The notes beneath the pieces were generated by a model. That model had not been told where the DNA came from. It did not search any database and worked only from the letters and a program-made list of their open reading frames with translations. Positions 1 through 9,151 of a DNA stretch of 64,000 nucleotides are shown one piece after another. Made by a program: the position numbers and the translations under genes. This DNA is from DASZRZ01 sp963732925. Its GTDB lineage: Bacteria > Acidobacteriota > Terriglobia > Terriglobales > Acidobacteriaceae. The stretch covers positions 1 to 64,000 of the forward strand of contig CAVTBJ010000004.1 in NCBI GenBank assembly GCA_963732925.1, given 5' to 3'. Each line of letters opens with the position of its first letter. Position 1 is the first letter of the stretch.

Positions 1-1212
1 CCGTGACGATCTTGTCGTTGCGGCGGTCGACGAGGTACAGGTAGCCGTCGTCGTCGCGATAGGCCATGTCGCCGGTGTGCATCCAGCCGCCGCGCAGCGC
101 CTCGGCGGTGGCCTCGGGGTTGCGCCAGTAGCCGCTCATCAGCGCCGGCCCGCAGGCCAGCACCTCGCCGACCTCGCCGGCGGGCAGCTCGACGCCGTCC
201 TCGCCGGCGACGATCGCGCGGCTGAGCATGCTGCTGCGGCCCACCGACCGAGCGCTCGGAAGCGCGCGGATCGTGCTCGTCGGGGGTCAGAACGGAGATG
301 CCCATCGCCTCCGTGGATGCCGTAGCCGTTGACGAACTCGCAGCCGAGCACGTCGAGCGCCTCGCGCAGCAGCGCGGGCGGCATCGGGGCGGCTCCGTAG
401 AGGATGCGCTGCAGGGTGCTTGGCGGCGGTCGCCCCACGCGGTCGAGCGACCATCCGGATCATCGGTCGGCACCAGCTGGCAGTGCGTCGCCTGGGTGCG
501 GTCGAGGGCTGCGAGGAACGCGTCCGGCGTCGAACTTGGGCACCTGGACGAGCGTGGCGCCGAGGATAGGTGCACGAGAACCGACCTGCGGAGCCGACGT
601 GGAACAGCGGCGTGCAGGCCAGGAAGACCGCGTCGGGGTGCGAGCCCAGCTCGTGGCCCATCGCCACCGTGCCGGCGTGGACCGAGCGGTTGGACAGCAT
701 CACGCCCTTGGGCCGCGCGGTCGTGCCGCTCGTGTAGGCGATGTGGCAGATGCGCTCTGGCGGCGAAGCCGACCGGCACCGGCTGCGGCTCGGCAGGCGC
801 CGAGCGCTGCCTCGTAGGCATCGTCGCCGAGATGCAGCACATCGGACGGGCATCCGGTCCGCCAGGGCCTGGAAGCCAGGCCCGACGATCAGCAGGTCGA
901 CTCGGCGTCCGCCAGGATCACAGCTCGGCTCCGCAGGCGGTAGTTGAGCGGCACGAGGATCGCTCCGGCACGTTGCACGCCGACGCGGATCTCCAGGTAC
1001 TCGAGGTCGTTCATCGCCAGCAGCGCGACGCGCCGGCCGGCGCCGATGCCGCGCGCGGCCAGCAGGCCCGCCAGCCGCGCCGCGCGGGCGTTCACCTCGG
1101 CGAACGTCAGCCGGCCCTCGGCCGCGTCGACGGCGAGCCGATCCGGGAACCGGGGCAGCGCGCCGCCGAGCAGATCAGGGACCAACGCGCCGCTGTGGTC
1201 GGTGGAAATCAT
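1..1212 (-). CDS. AMP-dependent acyl-CoA synthetase (partial, frameshifted)
   Basis: ANL-superfamily ligase that activates a carboxylic acid to its CoA thioester through an acyl-AMP. The N-terminus (MISTDHSGALVPDLLGGALP) starts at 1212. The AMP-binding P-loop YTSGTTARPKGVML lies near 700-740. The late-domain motif GWMHTGDMAYRDDDGY and the hinge-like VDRRNDKIV lie at 1-105, so only the C-terminal tip is lost at the window edge. The reading frame changes at about 905, 850, 805, 770 and again below 600. The pieces join into one continuous family-like protein, so sequencing indels are likelier than a pseudogene. It is divergent from the cupin gene with 26 bp between starts. Context suggests a FadD3-like role in breakdown of a cyclic or branched acid (inference). 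Confidence 0.8.
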
Positions 1213-1215
1213 GAG

Positions 1216-1233
1216 AACCTGATGTCAGGATAT
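1216..1233. promoter_or_regulatory. Palindromic operator-like site 1
   Basis: AACCTGATGTCAGGATAT lies in the 26 bp between the divergent starts of the acyl-CoA synthetase and cupin genes. Its core CCTGA-TG-TCAGG is a perfect inverted repeat. It matches the site at 3278 at 16 of 18 positions, and a third related copy lies at 8051. A TetR-type repressor is the obvious candidate (inference); no regulator gene lies in the window. Confidence 0.6.
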
Positions 1234-1238
1234 TGCCC

Positions 1239-1807
1239 ATGGAGAGCATTCGCAGGATCATCACGGGCATCGACGAGGACGGGCGCTCCGTGTTCGTCTC
1301 CGACGAGACCGTCGAGGCCAAGGTGCCGCCGCTGCTGACCGGCAACCAGGTGCTGGACCTGTTCGGCAGCGACGCCATCCCCGACGGTGCCCAACGACGG
1401 CGCGGTCGAGCAGGGCCTGCGGTTCTTCCCCGACCACGCCCGAGGGCTACCGCCTCGTCATCTTCACCTATCCGCCCGACTCGGACCGCCCGGCGATGCC
1501 CGACGACCTCGAGTGGGCGACCGCCGAGACCGATCGCCTGACGCCCGGCATGACCGACGCGGTCTCCGACTCGGCGGGCATGCACTACTCGGCGACGGTC
1601 GACATCGAGTACGTGATCGACGGCGAGTTCACCCTGACCCTCGACTCCGGCGAGAAGAAGACGATCCCGGCCGGCACCGCGCTGATCCAGTGCGGCGCCA
1701 ACCACTCGTGGGCCAACGAGAGCGACAAGCCGGCGACGATGCTGCTCGTCTTCATCGGCGCCCACCTGGACGAGAGCCGCTTCAAGGGCAGCGCCGGCGG
1801 CCACTGA
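1239..1807 (+). CDS. Cupin-domain protein (frameshifted)
   Basis: Small cupin protein of about 188 aa once two single-base insertions are removed, near 1383 (extra C before GACGGTGCC) and 1441 (extra C in CACGCCCGAGG). The intact C-terminal part has the cupin barrel: MHYSATVDIEYVIDGEFTL, then TIPAGTALIQCGANHSWANE with a histidine metal-ligand candidate, then ATMLLVFIGAHLD. The start ATG (MESIRRIITG) sits only 26 bp from the divergent acyl-CoA synthetase start, next to palindromic site 1. The substrate is unknown; cupins in such clusters are often dioxygenases or small-molecule-binding accessory proteins. Confidence 0.75.
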
Positions 1808-1808
1808 G

Positions 1809-2524
1809 CTACTCCACGAAGCCCGGCCGCAGGAACGGGATCTCGGGCACGACGCACGTGGGGCCGGTGGTCAGCAGCCAGCCCACCGCCCCCGCGACGT
1901 CGCCGGGCGCGAGCATCTCCTCGGCCGCGACGTCGAGCCCCGCGGCCTGCGTCATGTCGCTGGCCACGAACCCCGGACACAGCGCGGTCGACTTGATCCC
2001 CGCCGGCCCGAGGTCGCGGTTCATCGCCCGCGTGAGGCCGATGAGCGCCGCCTTGGTCGCGGCGTAGATCGGCAGCAGCGGCTGCGGGCGCTGCGCGGCG
2101 ATCGAGGCCGTGTTCACGACGAGCGCGCAGCGGTGCTCGGCCCCGGCGCGGCGCAGCAGCGGCACGCCGTGGTGGTAGCCGAGCACGGCGGCGCGCAGGT
2201 TGACGTCCAGCTGCAGGTCGAGATGGCGCACCGGCGTGGCGTCGATCTCCCCGGGAATGCCCAGCCCGGCGTTGTTGACGAGGACGTCCAGGCGGCCGAC
2301 GCGGCGGTCGTGGGCGTCGAACAGCGCCGCCACCGCATCGGCGTCGGCGACGTCGGCGACGATCGCCTCGACGTCGATCCCGTCGGCCCGCAGCGACGCG
2401 GCCGCCGCCTCCAGGCGCTCGGCCCGGCGCGAGGTGATCGTCAGCGCGTGCCCGGCACCGCCGAGCACGCGCGCGATGGCCAGGCCGATGTCCCCGCCGG
2501 CCCCGGTGACGAGCGCCGCGCGCG

Positions 2525-2528
<4 letters not shown>
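1809..2528 (-). CDS. Short-chain dehydrogenase/reductase
   Basis: Classical SDR of 239 aa, uninterrupted. It has the Rossmann motif TGAGGDIG at residues 8-15, NNAG in strand 4, and the catalytic set with S in NTASIAAQRPQ and YAATK (Y..xxxK). Predicted NAD(P)-dependent oxidation or reduction of an alcohol/ketone on a CoA-linked or free intermediate. Its start overlaps the stop of the upstream enoyl-CoA hydratase gene by 4 bp, indicating translational coupling. It ends one base after the convergent cupin stop, so the two genes are end to end. Confidence 0.9.
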
Positions 2529-3271
<743 letters not shown>

Positions 3272-3277
3272 CTTGAT

Positions 3278-3295
3278 AACCTGACGTCAGTATAT
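3278..3295. promoter_or_regulatory. Palindromic operator-like site 2
   Basis: AACCTGACGTCAGTATAT; the core CTGACGTCAG is a perfect 10-bp palindrome. It fills the 22-bp gap between the divergent enoyl-CoA hydratase start (3271) and CoA-transferase start (3294), and its last bases overlap the latter ATG. With so little room, a protein bound here would affect both transcripts. Confidence 0.65.
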
Positions 3296-4214
3296 GGAGC
3301 GCGTCAACAAGATCACCACCCTGGAGGAGCTCCCTGGGCTCGTCCCGCGCGATGCCAGCGTCGCCTTCGGCGGCGGGTGGTTCGCCAACCACCCGATGGC
3401 GGCGACGCGCGAGCTGATCCGCGCCGGCCGCGACGACCTGCGTGCGGTCACGCTGCTGGGCACGATCGAGGTCGACCTGCTCGTCGGCGCCGGCGCGCTG
3501 CGCGGGCTGACGTTCTCGATGGTCACGCTGGAGGCCTTCGGCCTGGCCCAGCAGTTCCGCCGCGCCGTCCAGGAGGGGCGCCTGCCGATCACCGAGATCC
3601 CCGCGCTGTCGCTGCAGGTGGCGCTGGAGGCCGGCGGCCAGGAGGTCCCGTTCCTGCCCGTGCGCGGCCCGATCGGATCCGATCTGGTCGCGCGCAACCC
3701 GGAGTGGTTCGGCACGGCCGACACGAGCTTCGGCGACCGCGCGGTGATGGTCGTGCGCGCGCTGCGCACGGATGTGGCGATCGTCCACGCGCTGCGCGCC
3801 GACCGCCTCGGCAACGCGCAGTGGGAGGGGACGATGGCCGACGACCCGGTGCTGGCCGCCGCGGCGGACACGGTGATCGTCACGGCTGAGGAGATCGTCG
3901 ACGTCGAGCAGACGGCGGCGCATCCCGACCTGACGAAGATCCCCGGGTTCCTCGTCGACCACGTGATCGAGGCGCCCTTCGGGGCGCACCCGTGCTCGCA
4001 CGTCCCGCGCTACGCCCAGGACGCCTGGGAGATCCTCGACTACCAGCGCGCGTCCGTCGCCGGTGGCGACGCCTACGCCGCCTACCTGGACCGGCTGCGC
4101 GGCGAGACCGAGGCGGAGTACCGCGAACGCGTGCTCGGCGGTGGCCGCGGCGCCGTCCTGGCCTCGCTCGCGTCCGCGGGCACCATCCTCGAGCCGGAGT
4201 CCCACAGCGCATGA
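3294..4214 (+). CDS. CoA-transferase family I, alpha subunit (IpdA-like)
   Basis: Protein of 306 aa of the glutaconate CoA-transferase/IpdA family. It starts MERVNKITTLEEL, with the glycine-rich ASVAFGGGWFANH near residue 20. Later blocks are FLPVRGPIGSDL and IVHALRADRLGNAQWEG, the CoA-transferase hallmark around LGNAQ. The C-terminal stretch FLVDHVIEAPFGAHPCSH is also typical. IpdA members pair with IpdB to open the last steroid ring as a CoA-thioester hydrolase, whereas GctA homologues transfer CoA; the sequence alone does not decide. It overlaps the beta-subunit gene by 4 bp (ATGA). Confidence 0.85.
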   Translation: MERVNKITTLEELPGLVPRDASVAFGGGWFANHPMAATRELIRAGRDDLRAVTLLGTIEVDLLVGAGALRGLTFSMVTLEAFGLAQQFRRAVQEGRLPITEIPALSLQVALEAGGQEVPFLPVRGPIGSDLVARNPEWFGTADTSFGDRAVMVVRALRTDVAIVHALRADRLGNAQWEGTMADDPVLAAAADTVIVTAEEIVDVEQTAAHPDLTKIPGFLVDHVIEAPFGAHPCSHVPRYAQDAWEILDYQRASVAGGDAYAAYLDRLRGETEAEYRERVLGGGRGAVLASLASAGTILEPESHSA

Positions 4215-5075
4215 GCCATCTCGACTACGAGCCCCACGAGCTGATGGTCTGCCGCATCGCCTCGGAGATGCGCCAGGACGGCGACTTCGTGACGATCCTC
4301 GGCTCGTTCACGCCGCTGGCCTACGCCTCCTACATGCTGGCCAAGCTGACGCACGCGCCCGACGCCTGGCTGGTCGGCTACAACGCCATCGGCATGCCGC
4401 CGGTGCAGCTGAGCTTCACCGGCACCGAGGGCGCCGCCTACCGCGGCTCCTACGCGCGCAGCGCGTTCACGCCCAACGGCCACCTCGTCCACCTCGGCAC
4501 GCACGGGCTGCTGGAGTGCGTCTCGTCGGCCCAGATCGATGGCGACGGCGCGATCAACCTGACCTCGATCGGCGACCCGGACGCGCCCAAGGTGCGCCTG
4601 CCCGGCGGCGCCGGCTCGCCCGAGGTGCTGCAGAACTACCGCAAGGTCGTCGCCTACTTCTCCAAGCACGACCGCCGCACGCTGGTCGAGCGTGTCGACT
4701 TCGCCACCGGCCGGCGGGCGCCGATCTCCGCGGGCGCACGGGCGGCGCGCGGGCTGGTGACCGAGGGACCGGTCACGATCGTGACGCCGTTGGCGGTGCT
4801 GACGAAGTCCGAGGACGACGGCCGTTCGCGATCGCCTCGGTCCATCCCGGGGTCAGCGTCGACGAGGTGGTCGCAGCAACACCGGCTTCGCCCTCGACGT
4901 GCCCGACGACGTGGCGTGCACCACGACGCCGACCGAGGCGCAGCTGGCGCTGCTGCGCGAGCGCATCGACCCGCTCGGCACGGTGCGCTTCGACTTCCTG
5001 GGCGGCGAGGAGCGGCTGGAGTACCTGCAGGGGATCCTCGACGAGGAGTGGTCGCGCGCGGCCGCGCTGGTCTGA
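4211..5075 (+). CDS. CoA-transferase family I, beta subunit (IpdB-like, frameshifted)
   Basis: Partner of the upstream alpha subunit. It reads MSHLDYEPHELMVCRIASEM and continues with family motifs LLECVSSAQIDGDGAINL and RLPGGAGSPEV (GGAG being typical of beta subunits). The frame is lost near 4820, where one G appears missing before TTCGCGATC, and regained near 4877. The downstream part GFALDVPDDVACTTTPT, then FDFLGGEERLEYL and the C-terminus ALV, is family-like. The repaired length of about 287 aa fits the family. Frame loss and recovery inside a conserved protein point to sequence error. Confidence 0.8.
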
Positions 5076-5175
5076 GGCGCGGTCCCCGCCGCTGGCGAAC
5101 GGCATCACCGAACGCGAACGCGCCGGGCCGCGGCGCAGACGGCCGCGAGCAGCGGGTCGGTTCGATTCCCGGACT

Positions 5176-5226
5176 CGACGTGCCTGCTCTTGACCGCGCC
5201 ATGGACGGTTAAGAGCAGGCACGTCG
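5176..5226. terminator. Long inverted repeat, probable bidirectional terminator
   Basis: Two 21-nt arms (5176-5196 and 5206-5226) pair throughout with one G-T wobble and enclose the 9-nt loop CGCCATGGA. It lies in the 227-bp space between two convergent genes, the CoA-transferase beta subunit (stop 5075) and the luciferase-like monooxygenase (stop 5303). A short CCCTTTTC run follows on the plus strand. Position favours a shared terminator, although the stem is unusually long. Confidence 0.5.
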
Positions 5227-5302
5227 CCCTTTTCGGCGTGTGGACGGGGCGGCGCGGGACCGACCTTGTGCCTTCGATGCCCGCCGTTCGCCTGACCCGG
5301 GC

Positions 5303-6169
5303 TCAGCGCAACGCGGCCAGCCGCCGCCACTCCTCCAGCGGCAGGCCGCGACGGCCCGACAGCAGCTGCAGCGCGACGTGGTCCGCACCCGCCTCGCGGT
5401 GCTCGCGCACGCGCTGCGCGATCGCCGCCTCGTCGCCCCAGCAGACGACGGCGTCGACGAAGCGGTCGCTGCCGCCGTCGCGCAGGTCGGCCTCCTCGAA
5501 GCCGAAGCGCAGCAGGTTGCCCATGTAGTTGGGCAACCCGAGGTACACCGACAGGAACGCGCGCGCGATCTCCCGGGCCCGCACCGGATCGGTCTCCAGG
5601 ACGACGGTCTGCTCGGGCGCCAGGAGCGGGCCCGGCCCGAGCGCCTCGCGCGCGACGGCGGTGTGGTCGGGCGTCACCAGGTACGGATGGGAGCCGCCAC
5701 AGCGATCGCGGGCCAGGCCGAGCATGCGCGGGCGCAACGCCGCGAGCACACGCTCGTCCTGCGCGCCGGGACAGGCGGCGTCGAGCCCGTCGAGGTAGCG
5801 CGACATCTCGGTGAACGGTCGGGCCAGGCGCTCGCGGGCCGCCGGATCGTCCAGCAGCTCGGCGTGGCTGGTGCCCAGCCCGAGCAGGAAGCGACCGGGA
5901 TGCCGCTCGCGCAGCCGCGCCTGGGCCGCGCCCGCCGACGCGGCGTCCTGCACCCAGATGCTCAGCACGCCGGTCCCGACCGTCGCCCGCGGCACGACGT
6001 CGAGGATCTCCCCCGCGACATCGAGCAGCGGCGCGCCGGTGCCGGTGCCGCCCGGGCAGCCACAGCGTCCCGAAGCCGAGCGCGATCGAGCTCGGCGGCC
6101 GCCTCGCGGACCGCGCCGCGATCGCGGGCGAAGCGCAGCTCGCCGCTCCAGATGCCCCCAGCGGGTCAC
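5303..6169 (-). CDS. LLM-class (F420/FMN) oxidoreductase (frameshifted)
   Basis: Luciferase-like monooxygenase-family protein. Repaired, it starts with GTG at 6169 as MTRWGIWSGELRFARDRG and runs through GFGTLWLPGGTGTGAPLLDV to ATVGTGVLSIWVQDA. Family blocks follow: GRFLLGLGTSHAELL, MLGLARDRCGGSHPYLVTPDH and the C-terminal GADHVALQLL. At least two single-base changes near 6060-6155 break the N-terminal 60 codons. The actinobacterial context suggests coenzyme F420 rather than FMN (inference). It starts 5 bp downstream of the SnoaL-like gene stop in the same orientation, so the three genes 8020 to 5303 probably form one operon. Confidence 0.8.
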   Translation of the reverse strand: MTRWGHLERRAALRPRSRRGPRGGRRARSRSASGRCGCPGGTGTGAPLLDVAGEILDVVPRATVGTGVLSIWVQDAASAGAAQARLRERHPGRFLLGLGTSHAELLDDPAARERLARPFTEMSRYLDGLDAACPGAQDERVLAALRPRMLGLARDRCGGSHPYLVTPDHTAVAREALGPGPLLAPEQTVVLETDPVRAREIARAFLSVYLGLPNYMGNLLRFGFEEADLRDGGSDRFVDAVVCWGDEAAIAQRVREHREAGADHVALQLLSGRRGLPLEEWRRLAALR

Positions 6170-6173
6170 GAGG

Positions 6174-6594
6174 TCAGGCCGCGCGGCGGCCGGGCGTCCA
6201 GGGGACCAGCGGGACGCTGCGCCGCGATCGCAAAGCGCCAGCCCGGCGGCCGTGCGGACGTAGGCGTCGTCGTACATGCCGCGAGCCGCGTTCTCGACGA
6301 CCGTCGCGGCGGGTCATGCCGATCGCGTGAAAGTACGCCGTGCCGCTCGCGCGGTCGCCGTCGACGTCGACGCGGTGGTTGGACGTCAGGTGGATCACAT
6401 GGCTCAGCGCGCGCTTCTCGCGCTCGAAGAAGTCGCGGATCGTCGTCGCGACCCTCGTAGCGGTCCAGGCCGGCCGGCGTCATGTCGAAGAACGCGTCGG
6501 ACACGAACAGGTCGACGAGCGCGTCGACCTGGAACGTGTCGTTGTACAGCGCGTAGTCGTGGGTCAGGCGGACGATGTCGTCGACGTCGGCCAT
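6174..6594 (-). CDS. SnoaL-like / nuclear transport factor 2-fold protein (frameshifted)
   Basis: Small cone-fold protein. The start MADVDDIVRLTHDYALYNDT at 6594 continues with LVDLFVSDAFFDMTPAGLD, typical of SnoaL-like polyketide cyclase/dehydratase-related proteins. After a frame change near 6450 it reads MIHLTSNHRVDVDGDRASG and AYFHAIGMTRRDG. A further change restores MYDDAYVRTAAG(W)RF and the end PWTPGRRAA at 6174. Repaired length is about 140 aa. Its position between two LLM monooxygenase genes suggests it acts on the oxidised intermediate or is a small accessory hydrolase or dehydratase (inference). Confidence 0.75.
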
Positions 6595-6620
6595 CGCCCG
6601 CCCGCCCGGCAGGACGTCGC

Positions 6621-8020
6621 TCAGGCGGCGGACGCGACGGCCGCGTCCGGCACCAGCTCGACGGTCGTCTCGGCGCGCTCGGGCGCCGCCGCCGCACTCC
6701 TGGCGCAGCACCGGCAGGACCTCCTCGCCGAAGAACTGGATCTGCTCCTCGACGGCCTCGTGGCTGACGCCGCCCGACTCGAACCAGATGTTCGTGAGGA
6801 AGTCGCCGTCGCCGTAGGCGTGCTCCTTGAGGCCCATCAGCTTCTCGATGACCTCCTGCTTGGTGCCGACGATCGAGCATGCCCTGCTCCTGGAGCAGCT
6901 CCGCCGTGACGTCGACGTCCATGCGCGGCGTCTCGCCCGGCTGGGCCAGGATCGCGGTGAAGCCGAACGGCTTGTAGAAGTCCCACTGGAACAGCTGGGA
7001 CTCGACGCGCCAGGTCGGGGTTGCAGTGGCTCAGGGACGGGTCGACGATGTGGACCACGCGTCCGGAGCTCATGCCGCGGTGGCTATCTCGGCGTCCCAG
7101 CCGTACTTGAACTCGCCGCCGTTCGGCCAGCCGTTGGCCGCGGACTCCTCCATGTAGACCTCGATCTTCGGCTTCAGCGCCCGGTCGGTCTCGAAGATGA
7201 AGTTGCCGTTGATGCCGTTGCGGGCGGCCCAGCGGATCGTGCGCTCGCTGTTGAGCGGCTCCCACAGCGGCGGGTGCGGCTTCTGGAACGGCTGCGGGAA
7301 GCACCGACAGCTGCTTCAGCGTGGTCCCCGACGCGCTGATCGGCGGCCCCATCATGGAGTACTGGTCCGGCGCGGCGCGATGTTGAAGACGTCATCGACG
7401 TCCGGGCCCGCGTCGCCCTCCTCGAAGAACGCGATCGTCTGGGCGTGGTTCCACTTCGTGTAGGTCGGCGGGATGGTGAAGAACTGGCCCTTGTGGCGAG
7501 AAGGACTCCTCGGTCCACGCCTTGATGAGGATCTCGTAGGCCTCCTGGTGGTAGGCCGGTTGCGCTCCTGGTCCTGGACGCCCGAGCCGTACGTCGTGCC
7601 GAACGTCTCGGCCTCGCGGGCCTGGTAGCCGCGTCCGAGACCCGACCTCGGCGCGCCCGCCGCTGAGGTTGTCGAGGATCGCGATCTGCTCGGCGAGCCG
7701 CAGCAGGGTGGTGGAAGGCGACGATGTTGGCCAGCTGGCCGATGCGGATGCGCCGGCGTCAGCGCGGCGATCGCCGTGCCGATCTGCAGCGGGTTGGTGC
7801 TGAGCTCGGCGCCCTCGACGCCGAAGTGGTGCTCGGTCAGCCAGTAGTAGTCGAAGCCGACGCTGTCGGCGAGCACCGCCCGGCGGACCTGGGCGGCCTG
7901 CACGCGCTGGTGCGACGCGTGGAGGTCCGCCAGCGTCCCGTCGACGACGCGCTGCCCCGACGCGGTCTTGCGGAAGGGCAGGTCCGTCGCCCCGCCATCG
8001 AAGATCCCGACCTCGATCAT
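6621..8020 (-). CDS. LLM-class flavin-dependent monooxygenase (frameshifted)
   Basis: Bacterial-luciferase-like protein of about 460 aa. It starts MIEVGIFDGGATDLPFRKTA at 8020, with the diagnostic block DYYWLTEHHFGVEGAELSTN. It then has the LLM core GGRAEVGLGRGYQAREAETFG, and later FIFETDRALKPKIEVYMEE and GDFLTNIWFESGGVSHEAVE. It ends VELVPDAAVASAA before a TGA at 6621. The frame changes at least six times between 7760 and 6680, always reconnecting to family-like sequence. Likely oxidises a ring or ketone with reduced flavin. First gene of the minus-strand operon; palindromic site 3 lies 31 bp upstream of its start. Confidence 0.8.
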
Positions 8021-8050
8021 GCTCTCTCCATTCCCTCGTCTCACACTGCG

Positions 8051-8068
8051 AACCTGACGGCAGCTTAT
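8051..8068. promoter_or_regulatory. Palindromic operator-like site 3
   Basis: AACCTGACGGCAGCTTAT, 15 of 18 positions identical to site 2, lies between the LLM monooxygenase start (8020, minus strand) and the terminator of the binding-protein gene. The palindrome is weaker here (one arm base changed), but the outer halves CCTGA and TCAGG recur with a 10-bp gap. Confidence 0.45.
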
Positions 8069-8074
8069 CAGGGT

Positions 8075-8102
8075 GATCGGGGGCCCAAGCGGGCCCCCGA
8101 TC
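8075..8102 (-). terminator. Terminator hairpin after the ABC binding-protein gene
   Basis: GATCGGGGGCCC pairs perfectly with GGGCCCCCGATC around the loop AAGC, 12 bp, just beyond the stop of the minus-strand binding-protein gene (8115). No strong T run follows, as is common in high-GC actinobacteria. Confidence 0.7.
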
Positions 8103-8114
8103 CTCCGGAATCCG

Positions 8115-8852
8115 CTACGACACGCCCCACAGCTTCTTGAACTGCTGCTGATAGTCCACGACGGTCGGGAACGTGTCCTCGGCCGGCGCGTTGTCCTTCG
8201 TGATGAACCACTCCGGCAGCGGGACCTCGCTGGGGAAGTCCTGCTTGTTGAAGTAGCGGATGAACGTATCGACGATGCCCCACATCGACTCGGGGCCAGA
8301 GCCGTTCCAGCTGACCAGGTCGCCGTTGCGGATGTCGGCCATGTTGGCCTTGCCGGGCTCCTGCGTCAGCATCGGCGGCTGCTTGATGCTGCTGGCGGCC
8401 AGCGCGGCAGGGATGCCGATCGCCATGTCGCCGAACGCGGGCACCAGGTAGTTGGTGTCCGGGTTGGCCTGCAGCTGCGAGGCGACCTTGCCGGCCAGGT
8501 CCTTGCCGATGCTGGTGACCGGGGCCTGGTAGGAGTTGACCTTGCAGCTGTCGGGGCACTCCTTGGCCAGCTGGGCCTTGAGGCCCTTGAGCTGCAGGCC
8601 GTTGATCGGGAAGCCGGAGTCGACGAAGAAGACGTTGGCGCTCCCATCGGTGTCAGCGATGATCCAGTTCGCCTCCTCGGTGCCGATCTTCAGGTTGCGC
8701 TCCGGCCCCGAGGCCATCGCGATGAAGCCCTCGGCGGGGTCGGCCGGCACGGCCTCGGAGTGGCCGATCACCGGGATGCCCATCGACTTGATCTGCTTGA
8801 GCTCGTCGCCGAAGATCTCGTGCGGGAAGCCGCCGGTGGGCACCCGCCGGTA
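8115..8852 (-). CDS. Sugar-type ABC transporter substrate-binding protein (5'-truncated at chimeric joint)
   Basis: The C-terminal 240 or so residues of a periplasmic-binding-protein type 1 (RbsB-like) lipoprotein or secreted protein. Visible blocks are IKSMGIPVIGHSEA, NVFFVDSGFPINGL, QLQANPDTNYLVPAFGDMA (the dimer-face and ligand-loop region) and LVSWNGSGPESMWGIVDTFI. The frame is intact to the stop. Its N-terminal half with signal peptide is absent because the DNA switches to a different genome at about 8850. The ligand is unknown; members of this fold in actinobacteria also bind aromatic and other non-sugar ligands. Confidence 0.85.
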   Translation of the reverse strand, partial: YRRVPTGGFPHEIFGDELKQIKSMGIPVIGHSEAVPADPAEGFIAMASGPERNLKIGTEEANWIIADTDGSANVFFVDSGFPINGLQLKGLKAQLAKECPDSCKVNSYQAPVTSIGKDLAGKVASQLQANPDTNYLVPAFGDMAIGIPAALAASSIKQPPMLTQEPGKANMADIRNGDLVSWNGSGPESMWGIVDTFIRYFNKQDFPSEVPLPEWFITKDNAPAEDTFPTVVDYQQQFKKLWGVS

Positions 8853-9025
8853 CGGTGATTCCCGAAGGCACCGTGGTCGAGCCCGGCTCGCTGTGGATGG
8901 GTGTCCCCGGCAGGTTTCGCAAGAAACTGGGAGAACAGGACCAGGAATCCATCCTGCGCTACGCGAAGAATTACTTGGAATATAAGGAGCACTACTTGAA
9001 AGAGACTGCGAGCGGGGGCCATTGA
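8846..9025 (+). CDS. Gamma-carbonic-anhydrase-family protein (3' fragment)
   Basis: The C-terminal 59 residues of a left-handed beta-helix (hexapeptide repeat) protein: AGTVIPEGTVVEPGSLWMG, then VPGRFRKKLGEQDQESILRY and the end LKETASGGH. The PEGTVVEPGSLWMGVPGR stretch is typical of the last coil and C-terminal helix of YrdA/PaaY-type gamma-carbonic anhydrases. The N-terminal two thirds are missing because the upstream DNA is from another organism. It is followed by 126 bp, then hisS. Confidence 0.8.
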   Translation, partial: AGTVIPEGTVVEPGSLWMGVPGRFRKKLGEQDQESILRYAKNYLEYKEHYLKETASGGH

Positions 9026-9151
9026 AGCTCAGGGCGGCAGTTCATCATCCAACGTGGATGTCATCTCGAGCGCAGCGAGGAATTCTCGGTGTTTTTGTTG
9101 CCAGCCCACGCAAGTGCCCAGTGCCAACCCCTAATTGCGATCGACTGACCG
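9026..9151. other. Intergenic region with dispersed repeat fragment
   Basis: Contains GTCATCTCGAGCGCAGCGAG (9059 onward), a form of the repeat common between genes in Acidobacteria. A related sequence, GTCATTCCGAGGAGCGCGAA, lies near 55709. No promoter is evident. Confidence 0.4.

Noticed and set aside
298..1338. Plus-strand 346-codon frame over the acyl-CoA synthetase
   Set aside because: Arg/Ala/Gly-rich shadow; the minus strand has the AMP-ligase motifs.
5155..5175. T-loop-like GGTTCGATTCCCGG suggesting a tRNA
   Set aside because: The T stem has mismatches and no acceptor, D or anticodon stem can be paired upstream.
9059..9090. Attachment site at the genome joint
   Set aside because: The repeat fragment is 200 bp from the joint, occurs elsewhere in the acidobacterial part, and no integrase is present.
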